This document shows positions 17,070 through 25,974 of a stretch of DNA of 64,000 nt, one piece after another. A model generated the notes under the pieces. That model did not search any database. It was given only the letters and a program-made list of their open reading frames with translations, and was not told the origin of the DNA. Each line of letters begins with the position of its first letter. Position 1 is the first letter of the stretch. This DNA is from Streptomyces sp. TRM49041. Its GTDB lineage: Bacteria; Actinomycetota; Actinomycetes; Streptomycetales; Streptomycetaceae. The translations under genes and the position numbers were made by a program. The stretch lies in NCBI RefSeq assembly GCF_008271805.1, contig NZ_VSRY01000171.1:124001-188000 (forward strand), written 5' to 3'.

Positions 17070-17133
17070 CTCAGTTGGTTAGAGCAGCTGACTCTTAATC
17101 AGCGGGTCCGGGGTTCGAGTCCCTGGCGGCGCA
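17060..17133 (+). tRNA. tRNA-Lys (anticodon CUU), copy 1
   Basis: 74 bases fold as a full cloverleaf: acceptor GCGCCGC/GCGGCGC, D stem GCTC/GAGC, anticodon stem GCTGA/TCAGC with loop CTCTTAA (anticodon CTT, reads AAG Lys), T arm with TTCGAGT loop, discriminator A. CCA is not encoded. Identical copies lie at 26785 and 31514. Confidence 0.97.
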
Positions 17134-17143
17134 CAGACGGAGG

Positions 17144-17175
17144 AAAGCCCCTCGCGGAAGCGGGGGGCTTTCTTC
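17144..17175. terminator. Terminator after tRNA-Lys copy 1
   Basis: A hairpin with arms close to AAAGCCCC and GGGGCTTT followed by CTTCGTT. It ends the tRNA transcript and, read on the other strand, the metalloprotease gene whose stop is at 17199. Confidence 0.8.
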
Positions 17176-17198
17176 GTTCCCCAGAACCGGCCAGGGCG

Positions 17199-18455
17199 CT
17201 ACGGCGTGATCTTCAGGGTCCAGGAGCCCCCGCGCGTCCTGTGCGCGACCTCCACCTTCGTCCCCTCCCCCGGCACCGTGAACGACTCCCCCTCGCCCAG
17301 CGGCGCGTCCGCCAGCGGCGGGTACACCGAGCGGTCCCGGCATGCCTCCGTGAGCGGGTGGGTGTCCACCACCTCGACCGGTCCCGCACCCGACTCCGCC
17401 TCGCCCCGCACCCGATAGATCAGCACGCCCTCCGTGCAGGTGCCCCGGTCGTTGCCGGCCGCGCGGCGCGCCTCGAAGGCCAGCACGCTGTTCCGGCCGG
17501 TCCGCACCACGGCCAGCCGGGTGCCCGGCACGGCGGCGAGGCCGTACGCCTGCCCGGCCTCGCCGGCCAGGGGCAGCAGGGTCAGCCGCTGCGGCGCCCG
17601 TACGCACCGCACTTGATGGTCGCCCAGCCAGCCCAGCTTCCACTTGTGCCAGCCGAAGGGCTCCGGGGCCATGGCGAACTGGCTTCCCATGACGTCCCAG
17701 TCGCCGACGTGCGTGTCCCAGTCGCCCTTGCCGTCCACGGGCCGGTTGTACAGGTCCGGCAGGTCGAAGACATGGCCCGTCTCGTGGGCCAGGACGTTCC
17801 GGTCCGGCGGGCGCCGCTCGAACAGGGTCACCACGCGCGGGATGTCCGTACCGTCGGCGCGCAGCGGCGTCCGCAGGTTCACCACCTTCGTCGCGTCCGC
17901 GTCGACACCGGGTGCGTCCGGGTCGGCGACCATGTAGACGATGTCGTACCGCGAGAAGTCCACGACCGGGTCCGCCACGGCGAGCGCGTCCCGCAGGTAG
18001 GCGGCGCGGCGGTCCGGCGCCCAGTCGCGCCGTATGGCGTACGTGGTGGAGGTGCGCGGCATCCGCAGCCAGCCGTGCCGGACATGGGCGCGGAGCGAGA
18101 ACCTGCCGTACGAGGCGCGCGCGAAGAAGTCGCTGGTTCCCGGGAAGTAGTCAGCGGCGATCTCGTCCGTCCGGGCCACCGGCACCGAGTCCGGGAAGGA
18201 CAGGAAGAGCATCACCGCGTCGAGCCCGCGCTCGGGCCGCGGGTAGGCCGTGTTCCAGGCGTCCAGGCCCAGCGAGTGGTGGGCATTCGTGCGCGGCAGG
18301 GCGCACGGCCCGACGGACGGGGCGGCCGCCGCGGGGCCCGCGGCGAGGCCGGTCGCGGCGATCGCGGCGAGGGAGAACAGGCCTGCGGCCGTGGAGCGCA
18401 GACTCGGGCGGTGCACTCCCTCGGGTGGCTGCGCGCGTGTCGGCTGACCCTCCAC
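17199..18455 (-). CDS. Secreted M6-type (immune inhibitor A-like) metalloprotease
   Basis: A 418-residue exported zinc protease. GTG 18455 has GGAGG five bases upstream. A signal peptide follows (basic N-region, then GLFSLAAIAATGLAAG, cleavage near AAAAP). The zinc site is HETGHVFDLPDLY, and GDWDVMG supplies a Met-turn-like segment, as in peptidase M6-like domains. The C-terminal 120 residues are beta-rich and close the fold. It probably degrades extracellular protein during aerial growth. It shares a terminator with tRNA-Lys copy 1. Confidence 0.85.
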   Translation of the reverse strand: MEGQPTRAQPPEGVHRPSLRSTAAGLFSLAAIAATGLAAGPAAAAPSVGPCALPRTNAHHSLGLDAWNTAYPRPERGLDAVMLFLSFPDSVPVARTDEIAADYFPGTSDFFARASYGRFSLRAHVRHGWLRMPRTSTTYAIRRDWAPDRRAAYLRDALAVADPVVDFSRYDIVYMVADPDAPGVDADATKVVNLRTPLRADGTDIPRVVTLFERRPPDRNVLAHETGHVFDLPDLYNRPVDGKGDWDTHVGDWDVMGSQFAMAPEPFGWHKWKLGWLGDHQVRCVRAPQRLTLLPLAGEAGQAYGLAAVPGTRLAVVRTGRNSVLAFEARRAAGNDRGTCTEGVLIYRVRGEAESGAGPVEVVDTHPLTEACRDRSVYPPLADAPLGEGESFTVPGEGTKVEVAHRTRGGSWTLKITP

Positions 18456-18788
18456 GTCGACCTCCGGAGGCGAGATACAGGACGTCTCCCCACCTTGTGA
18501 CGATTTGTTGGCGTACGTCCTGTTCCACTGCACCACTCGGGTGAGCAGCGACACACCCGGGTCACATGTGTCACTTCACCGACAGTCACAAACGGTCAGA
18601 CCAGGACCGACCCCCGCCATACCCGCGCAGAAACGATCGGCCGGGCCGGGCGGTCGGCCCCCCGGTTCTCCACAGCCCGGCGGAGGCGCTGGAACGGCCC
18701 CACAGCAGCCTCTATGATCGGCACACTTTCCTTGGCTGACCTCGCCCGACCACATCTGTACGTCACAACTGCCCTGCGGGAGCGAGCG
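18456..18788. promoter_or_regulatory. Divergent intergenic region, metalloprotease / GGDEF-EAL
   Basis: 333 bases separate two divergent starts, so both promoters should be here. I see a CACATGTG palindrome near 18563-18570 and no reliable -35/-10 pair. No gene is supported. Confidence 0.4.
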
Positions 18789-20672
18789 GTGAGCGGAACT
18801 CCAGAAGGACCGGGAAACACGGCGGTCGTACAGCCCTGCACCACCCCTCCATTGATCACGGAGCGTGACAGCGGGGCGGCGATCGAGCGCCACCCGCCAC
18901 GCGCGTGGTACGGGACGCGGTCCGACCTGCCGCCACGCCCCGGCCTCACCCCCGCCGGCGAGCTGCGCGACATCCACGCCGCGTTCAACGCCGCGCACCT
19001 CGCCATGGCCGTCGTCGACGCCGACGGCCTCGTCGTCAGCGCGAACGACACCCTCGCAGCGCTCCTCGGCACGGACCCGGCATCGCTGCGCGAGCAGGCC
19101 GCCGCCGACCTCGTCGATCTGGCCGCCGACCGCCGCACCTGGCACGCCTACCGCGAGGTACTGCGCGGCCACCGCTCCCGGTTCCGCTGCACACGCCGCC
19201 TGAAGCACCCCGACGGGCGCTCCCTGTGGGCCGAGGTCACCGTCGCGCCCGTGCCCCTGAGCCGTAACGTCCTGCTGTCCGTCGCCGACGTGAGCGACCG
19301 CCGCGAGCTCCAGGCCCGGCTGCGCCACCTCCAGATGCACGACCCGGTGACCCGGCTGCCCAACCGCGCCCTGTTCTTCGAGCGCCTCACCTCCGCGCTG
19401 GAGAACTCCTCGTACGACGACGGGGGCATCGGCCGGATCGGCCTCTGCTACCTGGACCTGGACGGCTTCAAGGCCGTCAACGACACCCTCGGGCACCGCG
19501 TCGGCGACCGGCTGCTCGCCGCCGTCGCCACCCGGCTCACCGAGTGCGCCGACAGCGACGAGCACGCGCGCGGGGGCGGCCATCTCGTGGCCAGGCTCGG
19601 CGGCGACGAGTTCGCGATCCTCGTCGAGGACTCGACGGGTACGGAGCAGCTCGCCGATCTGGCCAGGTCCGTACTGGCCGCCGTGCAGCGGCCGTTCGAC
19701 CTCGCGGGGCAGCGGCTGTCCGTCTCCGCCTCCATCGGCGTCGTCGAACGGCTCGCGGACGGCACGACCGTCAACGGGCTGATGCAGGCCGCAGACACCA
19801 CGCTGTACTGGGCCAAGGCCGACGGCAAGGCCCGCTGGACGCTCTTCGACCCGGAGCGCAACGCCCACCGCATGACGCGGCAGGCCCTCTCCTCGACGCT
19901 CCGGCCGGCCGTGGAGCGCGGCGAGTTCACGCTGGACTACCAGCCGCTGGTGGGCATGGCGGACGGGACGGTGCGGGGGGTGGAGGCGCTGGTCCGCTGG
20001 GACCATCCCCAGTTCGGCTCGCTGGCGCCGAATCGGTTCATCGGAATCGCGGAAGAGGACGGCTCCATCGTGCAGTTGGGCCGCTGGGTGCTGCGCACCG
20101 CCTGTCGGCAGGCCCGGCAGTGGCACATCGACCATCCGCACGAGCGGCCGCTGTTCGTCAGCGTCAATGTCGCCGTACGGCAGGTGTGGGACTCCGACCT
20201 GGTCGCGGACGTCGCCGAGATCCTCGCCGAGACCGGACTGGCCCCGCGGCTCCTCCAGTTGGAGCTGACCGAGTCGGCGGTGATGGGCTCGGCGGGCCGC
20301 CCCCTCCAGGCGCTCCAGGCGCTCAGCGACATGGGCGTCCAGATCGCCATCGACGACTTCGGCACGGGGTACTCGAACCTGGCCTATCTGAGCCGGCTCC
20401 CGGTGTCCGTGCTGAAGCTGGACGGATCGTTCGTGCGGGGCTTCCAGGACGAGGCGCACCCGAACCCGGCCGACGAGGTGATCGTCGAGGCGATGGTGGA
20501 CCTCGCGCACCGGCTTGGCCTGACGGTCACCGCGGAGTGCGTGGAGACCGCCGGGCAGGCCGCGCGGCTGCGGCGGATCGGCTGTGACACCGGGCAGGGG
20601 TGGCTGTACTCGCGGGCGGTGGCGCCGAAGCGGATCGCCGAGATGATCCAGGTCGGCGCGAAGGTGGCCTGA
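18789..20672 (+). CDS. PAS-GGDEF-EAL cyclic-di-GMP protein
   Basis: A 627-residue soluble protein. A PAS-type sensor (about 60-170) precedes a diguanylate cyclase domain (about 180-345) with intact RLGGDEF and a phosphodiesterase domain (about 365-620) with intact VEALVRW, ELTES and DDFGTGYSNL. Both activities are therefore possible. The inhibitory RxxD site is not at its usual place upstream of GGDEF, so product feedback may be lacking. Cyclic-di-GMP controls sporulation through BldD in Streptomyces. No membrane helix is seen. GTG 18789 with GGGAG upstream is preferred over an ATG at 18714. Confidence 0.88.
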   Translation: MSGTPEGPGNTAVVQPCTTPPLITERDSGAAIERHPPRAWYGTRSDLPPRPGLTPAGELRDIHAAFNAAHLAMAVVDADGLVVSANDTLAALLGTDPASLREQAAADLVDLAADRRTWHAYREVLRGHRSRFRCTRRLKHPDGRSLWAEVTVAPVPLSRNVLLSVADVSDRRELQARLRHLQMHDPVTRLPNRALFFERLTSALENSSYDDGGIGRIGLCYLDLDGFKAVNDTLGHRVGDRLLAAVATRLTECADSDEHARGGGHLVARLGGDEFAILVEDSTGTEQLADLARSVLAAVQRPFDLAGQRLSVSASIGVVERLADGTTVNGLMQAADTTLYWAKADGKARWTLFDPERNAHRMTRQALSSTLRPAVERGEFTLDYQPLVGMADGTVRGVEALVRWDHPQFGSLAPNRFIGIAEEDGSIVQLGRWVLRTACRQARQWHIDHPHERPLFVSVNVAVRQVWDSDLVADVAEILAETGLAPRLLQLELTESAVMGSAGRPLQALQALSDMGVQIAIDDFGTGYSNLAYLSRLPVSVLKLDGSFVRGFQDEAHPNPADEVIVEAMVDLAHRLGLTVTAECVETAGQAARLRRIGCDTGQGWLYSRAVAPKRIAEMIQVGAKVA

Positions 20673-20816
20673 AAGGCCTGAAGGCGCCGGGGCTCACGCC
20701 CCCGGCCGGGGCGGTGCAGCCCGACGGCGGGTCCGACGGAGTCGGCGTGGGCGTCGGAGTCGGGGGCGTGGGCGTCGGGTCCCTGGGCGTCGTCAGAAGC
20801 CCGCCGACAGAGCGAA

Positions 20817-20849
20817 GAACCGCTCGCCACCACCGGTGACGAGCGGTTC
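20817..20849. terminator. Bidirectional terminator between convergent genes
   Basis: GAACCGCTCG (20817-20826) pairs perfectly with CGAGCGGTTC (20840-20849), and the loop contains a further CACC/GGTG pairing. It sits between the convergent GGDEF-EAL and LLM oxidoreductase genes. The rest of 20673-20816 is a GTGGGCGTCGG-like low-complexity stretch with no gene. Confidence 0.8.
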
Positions 20850-20858
20850 AAGACTGCC

Positions 20859-22022
20859 TTAGGAACCTTCGGCGCCGCTTCCCGAGGAAGAACCAGCCGT
20901 CGCCATCCCGTACGCGTCCGCGATCAGTTCGTACGAGCGCAGCCGCGCCTCGGATCCGTGTACGTTCGCCGTGATCATCAGCTCGTCGGCGCCCGTCCGC
21001 TTCCACAGGTCGTCCAGGCCCGCCCGCACCTCGTCCGGGGTGCCGTGGACGACGTCGGCGAGCCAGCCGTCCACGAAGTCCCGCTCGACGGGGCCGAACG
21101 GGTACGCCGCGGCCTCCTCCGGTGTCGGGATCAGCCCGGGGCGGCCGGCGCGCAGCCGCACCATCGACAGCGCGCCCGTCAGCGCCTGGCGCCGTGCCTC
21201 GCGCGCGTCGTCCGCGGCCAGCGCGGAGACGCCGATCAGGGCGTACGGGGCGTCGAGCAGCGCCGACGGGCGGAAGGAGGCACGGTACAGGTCGAGCGCC
21301 GGGATGGTGTTGCGGGCCGAGAAGTGGTGGGCGAAGGCGAACGGCAGGCCCAGCGCGCCGGCCAGCCGGGCGCTGAAACCGGAGGAGCCGAGCAGCCACA
21401 CCGGCGGGCGCCCCACGGGGCCCTGCACCGGCCCGGGGACGGCGTGGATACGGGCGTACGGGTGCCCGTCGGGGAAGTCGTCGTCCAGGAACCGGACCAG
21501 CTCGGCCAGCTGCTGCGGGAATTCGTCGGCGCCCTCCGCCGGGCTGTCGGTGCGGCGCAGCGCGGCGGCCGTGCGCCCGTCCGTGCCGGGGGCGCGGCCG
21601 AGGCCCAGGTCGATACGGCCCGGGGCCATGGCCTCCAGGGTGCCGAACTGCTCGGCGACGACGAGGGGCGCGTGGTTCGGCAGCATGACGCCGCCCGAGC
21701 CGAGCCGGATGCGGGTGGTGTGGGCGGCGAGATGGGCGAGGATCACGGCCGGGGACGAGGAGGCGACGCCGGGCATGGAGTGGTGTTCGGCGACCCAGTG
21801 GCGGTGGTAGCCGCGGCGCTCGGCGAGCCGGGCGAGCTCCACGCTGGTGGACAGGGACCGGGTGGCGGTGGAGCCGCCGCCGACGGTGACCAGGTCCAGT
21901 ACGGACAGGGGCACGGGCGCGGTCCCGCTCGCCGTGCCGCGTATCGCGGAGTCGTCCTCGGCCGCGGCGCGTGTCGGCGACCCGCCGGTCGCCGTTCCTC
22001 GCATCGCCTCGTCGTCGCTCAC
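20859..22022 (-). CDS. LLM-class flavin-dependent oxidoreductase (luciferase-like)
   Basis: A 387-residue TIM-barrel enzyme of the bacterial luciferase family, MsnO8-like branch (SVLDLVTVGGG, HRHWVAEHHS, APGRIDLGLGRAPG, VWLLGSSGFSARLA). Such proteins use reduced FMN or F420 to oxidise small substrates, which remain unknown for this subgroup. GTG 22022 has GGGAGGG upstream. The first 35 residues are an Ala/Thr/Gly-rich extension outside the barrel, and the C-terminus is Ser/Gly-rich. It is followed by a strong terminator. Confidence 0.88.
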   Translation of the reverse strand: MSDDEAMRGTATGGSPTRAAAEDDSAIRGTASGTAPVPLSVLDLVTVGGGSTATRSLSTSVELARLAERRGYHRHWVAEHHSMPGVASSSPAVILAHLAAHTTRIRLGSGGVMLPNHAPLVVAEQFGTLEAMAPGRIDLGLGRAPGTDGRTAAALRRTDSPAEGADEFPQQLAELVRFLDDDFPDGHPYARIHAVPGPVQGPVGRPPVWLLGSSGFSARLAGALGLPFAFAHHFSARNTIPALDLYRASFRPSALLDAPYALIGVSALAADDAREARRQALTGALSMVRLRAGRPGLIPTPEEAAAYPFGPVERDFVDGWLADVVHGTPDEVRAGLDDLWKRTGADELMITANVHGSEARLRSYELIADAYGMATAGSSSGSGAEGS

Positions 22023-22081
22023 CGGTGGGCCCTCCCGCACATGACGTCAGTACGCCGGACCCAACAGGAGGGACCGTCCGG

Positions 22082-22795
22082 TTATTCCCGCACCTCCCCC
22101 GGCTCACCCGTGTCTCCCGGCTCCCACACCTCCCGCGGCTCCGTCCGGGCGAACAGCCTGCCCAGCTCCTCCGCCCACGCCCCGCGCCGCTCGGCGAGCC
22201 GCAGCCCCTCCCACACCGTGACCTGAGTCCCGGTCAGCACCGGCTTGCCGACCGCCGCCTCCGCCTCCATCAGGTCCGCGACCGTCGCCAGGGCCGTGTC
22301 CGGGACGAGCACCGCCTCCGCGCGCGTGTCGTCCGCGACCCGTACCAGCTCCGGCAGCGGCAGCGCCTGGAACGCCCGCCGCGGTCCCAGCACCTCGATC
22401 CCCGCCGCCTCCAGGAAGCGGGAGAACCCCTCCGTGATGTCCTCCGGATACGTGCCGGCCACCGCCACCCGCGTGGCGCCCACAGCCCGTACCGCGTGCG
22501 CGAAGCCGATGGACGTACTGGACGCCGGGAGCCCGGCCGCCAGCGCCAGGGAACGGGCCTGCTCGTGCGCCGCCTCCCAGCCCTGCACGAACGACGCCCC
22601 GGCCGACGCCCACACCACCGCCTCCGCCCCGGCCAGCCGCAGTTGCTCCGCCCCGGCCGCGAGCCGCTCCGGGGCCTCGCCGGGGCCCGCGTACGCGACG
22701 GAATCGACCCGGATGTCGCTGTCGAGCAGGGTCTCGATGCGGCGGTAGTCGTCCTCCGCGTGGCTCTCCGGGCGGAGAAGTCCGACGGTGGTCAT
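22082..22795 (-). CDS. Asp/Glu racemase-family protein, maleate isomerase/EutA-like
   Basis: A 237-residue protein of the aspartate/glutamate racemase superfamily (maleate cis-trans isomerase branch; TVGLLRPESHAEDDYRRIE). This branch uses two Cys; I see none at the usual places (WASAGASF, VLVPDTALAT), so catalysis of the standard kind is doubtful. In proteobacterial ectoine catabolic clusters the family member EutA sits next to ehu genes, as here. ATG 22795 with AGGAGG upstream is clearly better than longer starts. It is divergent from ehuB. Confidence 0.75.
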   Translation of the reverse strand: MTTVGLLRPESHAEDDYRRIETLLDSDIRVDSVAYAGPGEAPERLAAGAEQLRLAGAEAVVWASAGASFVQGWEAAHEQARSLALAAGLPASSTSIGFAHAVRAVGATRVAVAGTYPEDITEGFSRFLEAAGIEVLGPRRAFQALPLPELVRVADDTRAEAVLVPDTALATVADLMEAEAAVGKPVLTGTQVTVWEGLRLAERRGAWAEELGRLFARTEPREVWEPGDTGEPGEVRE

Positions 22796-22863
22796 GGCCA
22801 GCCTCCTGTCCTCAAGGCGCCGATTACGCATAACCCCGCAGCGGTCCGGGTAGCCGCGCGCCC

Positions 22864-23763
22864 ATGGCTCGTACACCTCGTCGCAGAGACAACAGGGAAT
22901 CAGGATCCATAAGAAGACGCTCATTGCTGCTCGGCACGGCCGCGGTCGGCGTGTCGGGCGCCCTCGGTACCGCCGGCTGCGCCCGTGTGGCGTCCGGTGA
23001 CGCCCTCGCGCGGCTGAAGACGCAGGGCACCGTACGGCTCGGCATCGCCGGTGAGGTGCCCTATGGATACGTCGACGAACAGGGGGCGTTCACGGGCGAG
23101 GCTCCCGAGCTCGCCAAGGTGGTCTTCAAGCGGCTCGGCATCGACCGCGTCCAGCCGGTCGCCACCGACTTCGGCTCACTCATCCCGGGCCTCAACTCCC
23201 AGCAGTTCGATGTCGTGTCCGCAGGCATGTACATCAAGAAGGAACGGTGCCGGCAGGTGCTGTTCTCGGACCCCGAGTACCAGATGCTCGACTCCTTCAT
23301 CGTGCGCAAGGGCAACCCGCTGGGGCTGCGCTCGTACGAGGACGTGGTGGCCGGGAAGGCACGTCTCGCCACCGGCGCCGGGTACGCGGAGATCGGCTAC
23401 GCGGTGGCGGCCGGGTACCCCGAGAAGGACATCGTCATTCTTCAGGACCAGGTGGCCGGACTGAACGCCGTCGAGTCCGGCCGTGTGGACGTCTTCGCCG
23501 GGACCGCCCTCACCGCGCGCGAAGTGGTGAAGAAGAGCACCAAGGCCGAGGCCACCGAGGCGTTCGCGGCCGTCGTGGACGGGGAGAAGCAGATCGACGG
23601 CGGCGGGTTCGCGTTCCGCCGCACCGACCAGGACCTGCGCGACGCCTTCAACGCCGAGATCCTCCGGATGAAGAAGAGCGGCGAGCTCTTCCGGATCCTG
23701 CGGCGCTTCGGGTTCACGGAGTCCGAGATGACCACCCTGACCGCCGAGGAGCTGTGCCGATGA
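22864..23763 (+). CDS. ehuB: Ectoine/hydroxyectoine ABC transporter, substrate-binding lipoprotein
   Basis: A 299-residue polar-amino-acid-type solute-binding protein (SBP_bac_3 fold). The N-terminus has a twin-arginine-like RRRSLLLG and a lipobox ending in TAGC, so it is anchored outside the membrane, possibly after Tat export. The body (LGIAGEVPYGYVDEQG, LNSQQFDVVSAGMYI) matches EhuB proteins. It begins a four-gene operon, each gene overlapping the next. No clear ribosome-binding site precedes ATG 22864. Ectoine specificity is inferred from family resemblance and the EutA-like neighbour. Confidence 0.85.
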   Translation: MARTPRRRDNRESGSIRRRSLLLGTAAVGVSGALGTAGCARVASGDALARLKTQGTVRLGIAGEVPYGYVDEQGAFTGEAPELAKVVFKRLGIDRVQPVATDFGSLIPGLNSQQFDVVSAGMYIKKERCRQVLFSDPEYQMLDSFIVRKGNPLGLRSYEDVVAGKARLATGAGYAEIGYAVAAGYPEKDIVILQDQVAGLNAVESGRVDVFAGTALTAREVVKKSTKAEATEAFAAVVDGEKQIDGGGFAFRRTDQDLRDAFNAEILRMKKSGELFRILRRFGFTESEMTTLTAEELCR

Positions 23764-24419
23764 CCGCAGGACTCTGGCAGAACTGGGTGCTGCCCGGCAT
23801 CTGGATCACCATCCAGCTGCTGGTCTACAGCGCGGCGCTGGGCGCGTTCGTCGCGTTCGCCGTCGGCATGGCCCGTACGCACCGCTCCCGGTTCGTACGG
23901 TTCCTCGCCACCGCGTACACGGAGATCTTCCGCGGCGTCTCGGCCCTGGTGCTGATGTTCTGGCTGTTCTTCGTGGTGCCGCCGCTGCTCGGCTGGCAGC
24001 TGGTGCCCGTGTGGGCGGCGGTCCTCGCGCTCGGCCTGTCGTACGGGGCGTACGGGGCCGAGGTCGTACGCGGCGGCCTCAACGCGGTCGCCCCGGCGCA
24101 GCGGGAGGCGGCGATCGCGCTGAGCTTCACACCCTGGCAGCGGATGCGGCTGGTGCTGCTGCCGCAGGCGGTGCCGGAGATGCTCCCGTCCTTCTGCAAC
24201 CTGCTCGTCGAGCTGCTCAAGGGCACGGCCCTGGTGTCGCTGCTCGGCGTCGGCGACGTGTCGTTCGCGGCGTACCTGGTGCGGCTGGCCACCCAGGAGA
24301 GCGCCCAGATCTACACGCTCGTGCTCGTCATCTACTTCGTCATCGCGTTCGGCATCACGCGCTCCATGAAGGCGCTGGAACGGAAGACGAAGGCGAACCT
24401 TGGGGTGGTCGTCAAGTGA
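23760..24419 (+). CDS. ehuC: Ectoine/hydroxyectoine ABC transporter permease
   Basis: A 219-residue membrane protein of the HisM/GlnP type with about five helices. The EAA loop is visible at AQREAAIALSFTPWQRMRLVLLPQA. The ATG start overlaps the ehuB stop by 4 nt, and its stop overlaps ehuD. It forms the channel with EhuD. Confidence 0.87.
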   Translation: MTAGLWQNWVLPGIWITIQLLVYSAALGAFVAFAVGMARTHRSRFVRFLATAYTEIFRGVSALVLMFWLFFVVPPLLGWQLVPVWAAVLALGLSYGAYGAEVVRGGLNAVAPAQREAAIALSFTPWQRMRLVLLPQAVPEMLPSFCNLLVELLKGTALVSLLGVGDVSFAAYLVRLATQESAQIYTLVLVIYFVIAFGITRSMKALERKTKANLGVVVK

Positions 24420-25066
24420 ACTGGGACTGGTCCGCCGTAGCGGACTTCATGCCGCGCTTCGCCGACGGGCTGCTGGTGACCCTGCAGATCCTCGTCCTCG
24501 GCTCGCTGATCTCGTTCACGCTGGGGCTGGTGTGGGCGGCCGCGTTCCGCGCGCCCAGCCGGCTGGTGCGCTGGCCGGTGCACGCCCTCACCGAGTTCAT
24601 CCGCAACACCCCGCTGCTGGTACAGCTGTTCTTCCTGTTCTTCGTGCTGCCGGAGTGGGGTGTGCAGTTCTCCGCGCTCACCACCGGCACGATCGCGATC
24701 GGGCTGCACTACTCGACGTACACCGCCCAGGTCTACCGGGCGGGTATCGACGCCGTGCCGGCCGGGCAGTGGGAGGCGGCGACGGCGCTCAGCCTGCCGG
24801 CCCACCGCACCTGGTTCGCGGTGATCCTGCCGCAGGCGCTACGCCGCATAGCGCCCGCGCTCGGCAACTACGTCATCGCGATGCTGAAGGACACGCCGCT
24901 GCTGGCCGCGATCAGCGTGCTGGAGATGCTCCAGCAGGCGCGGCTGGAGAGCGCCACCACCTTCCAGTACACCGAGCCGCTCACCGTCGTCGGTGTCGCC
25001 TTCATCCTCATCGCCTACCCGGCTTCCCTTCTCGTACGAGCCCTGGAGCGCCGCCTTGTCCACTGA
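24416..25066 (+). CDS. ehuD: Ectoine/hydroxyectoine ABC transporter permease
   Basis: A 216-residue second permease of the same family. The TPLLVQLFFLFFVLPEWG helix region and the EAA loop (QWEAATALSLPAH, ILPQALRRIAPA) are typical. GTG 24416 overlaps the ehuC stop. It should pair with EhuC in a heterodimeric channel. Confidence 0.87.
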   Translation: MNWDWSAVADFMPRFADGLLVTLQILVLGSLISFTLGLVWAAAFRAPSRLVRWPVHALTEFIRNTPLLVQLFFLFFVLPEWGVQFSALTTGTIAIGLHYSTYTAQVYRAGIDAVPAGQWEAATALSLPAHRTWFAVILPQALRRIAPALGNYVIAMLKDTPLLAAISVLEMLQQARLESATTFQYTEPLTVVGVAFILIAYPASLLVRALERRLVH

Positions 25067-25808
25067 CCAGTCCACCGAACTCATCCGCTTCGACGGCGTG
25101 AGCAAGCGCTTCGGCGAGAACACCGTCCTGGACGACCTGTCCTTCTCGGTCGACGCGGGCAAGCACGTCACGCTGATCGGGCCGTCCGGCTCCGGAAAGA
25201 CGACGATCCTGCGAATGCTCATGACGCTGGAGAGGCCGGACAGAGGAAGGATCGACGTCAACGGGGCACAGCTGTTCCCGGCCGACGAGAAGCAGCGGCG
25301 CGAGGTGCGCAAGCAGATCGGGATGGTCTTCCAGCAGTTCAACCTCTTCCCCAACATGTCCGTGCTGCGCAACCTCACCGAGGCGCCGGTGCGGGTGCTG
25401 GGCCTCGGCCGGGAGGAGGCGGAGGAGCGCGCCCGCGGCCTGCTCGACCTGGTCGGGCTCACCGAGAAGGCGAGTGCCCGGCCGTCGCAGCTGTCCGGCG
25501 GTCAGCAGCAGCGGGTGGCCATCGCCCGGGCCCTGGCCATGCGGCCGAAGGTGCTGCTGCTCGACGAGGTGACGTCGGCGCTCGACCCCGAGCTGGTGGC
25601 CGGAGTGCTGGACCTGCTGCGGGACATCGCGCGGAGCACGGACATCACCATGCTCTGTGTCACCCATGAGATGAATTTCGCCAGGGACATCTCGGACGAG
25701 GTGCTCATGTTCGACTCCGGACGGGTGATCGAGGCCGGTTCACCGGAGAAAATCTTCTCGGAACCGGAGCACGAACGTACGCGCGAGTTCCTGGGCGCGG
25801 TGCTCTGA
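25056..25808 (+). CDS. ehuA: Ectoine/hydroxyectoine ABC transporter ATP-binding protein
   Basis: A 250-residue ABC ATPase: Walker A GPSGSGKTT, Q-loop VFQQFNLF, signature LSGGQQQR, Walker B VLLLDEVTSALD, H-loop VTHEM. TTG 25056 is the likely start (GGAG 8 bases upstream, 11-nt overlap with ehuD); starting upstream would add ehuD-frame-shifted sequence. A 9-bp hairpin closes the operon downstream. Confidence 0.88.
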   Translation: MSTDQSTELIRFDGVSKRFGENTVLDDLSFSVDAGKHVTLIGPSGSGKTTILRMLMTLERPDRGRIDVNGAQLFPADEKQRREVRKQIGMVFQQFNLFPNMSVLRNLTEAPVRVLGLGREEAEERARGLLDLVGLTEKASARPSQLSGGQQQRVAIARALAMRPKVLLLDEVTSALDPELVAGVLDLLRDIARSTDITMLCVTHEMNFARDISDEVLMFDSGRVIEAGSPEKIFSEPEHERTREFLGAVL

Positions 25809-25856
25809 CCTCGCGTTACTCACCCCTGTGGTACCCATGGCATATGCCGATCGGTC

Positions 25857-25883
25857 GCGCCCCAGCGTATGCGCCTGGGGCGC
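25857..25883 (+). terminator. ehu operon terminator
   Basis: GCGCCCCAG (25857-25865) pairs with CTGGGGCGC (25875-25883) over a 9-base loop, 49 bases after the ehuA stop. A separate palindrome GGCATATGCC lies just upstream at 25839-25848. Confidence 0.7.
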
Positions 25884-25974
25884 GGCGCATTCTTGTCAAC
25901 GGGTGGCCCGTAACCGGCCCTTGGCGGCTATCGTGGTACGGAAGCTTGCGGTCACAACCTGGTAGGGGGAAACC

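Noticed and set aside
18555..18580. Possible BldD box upstream of the GGDEF-EAL gene
   Set aside because: TCACATGTGTCA has half-sites like the BldD consensus but one base too few between them; too weak to claim.
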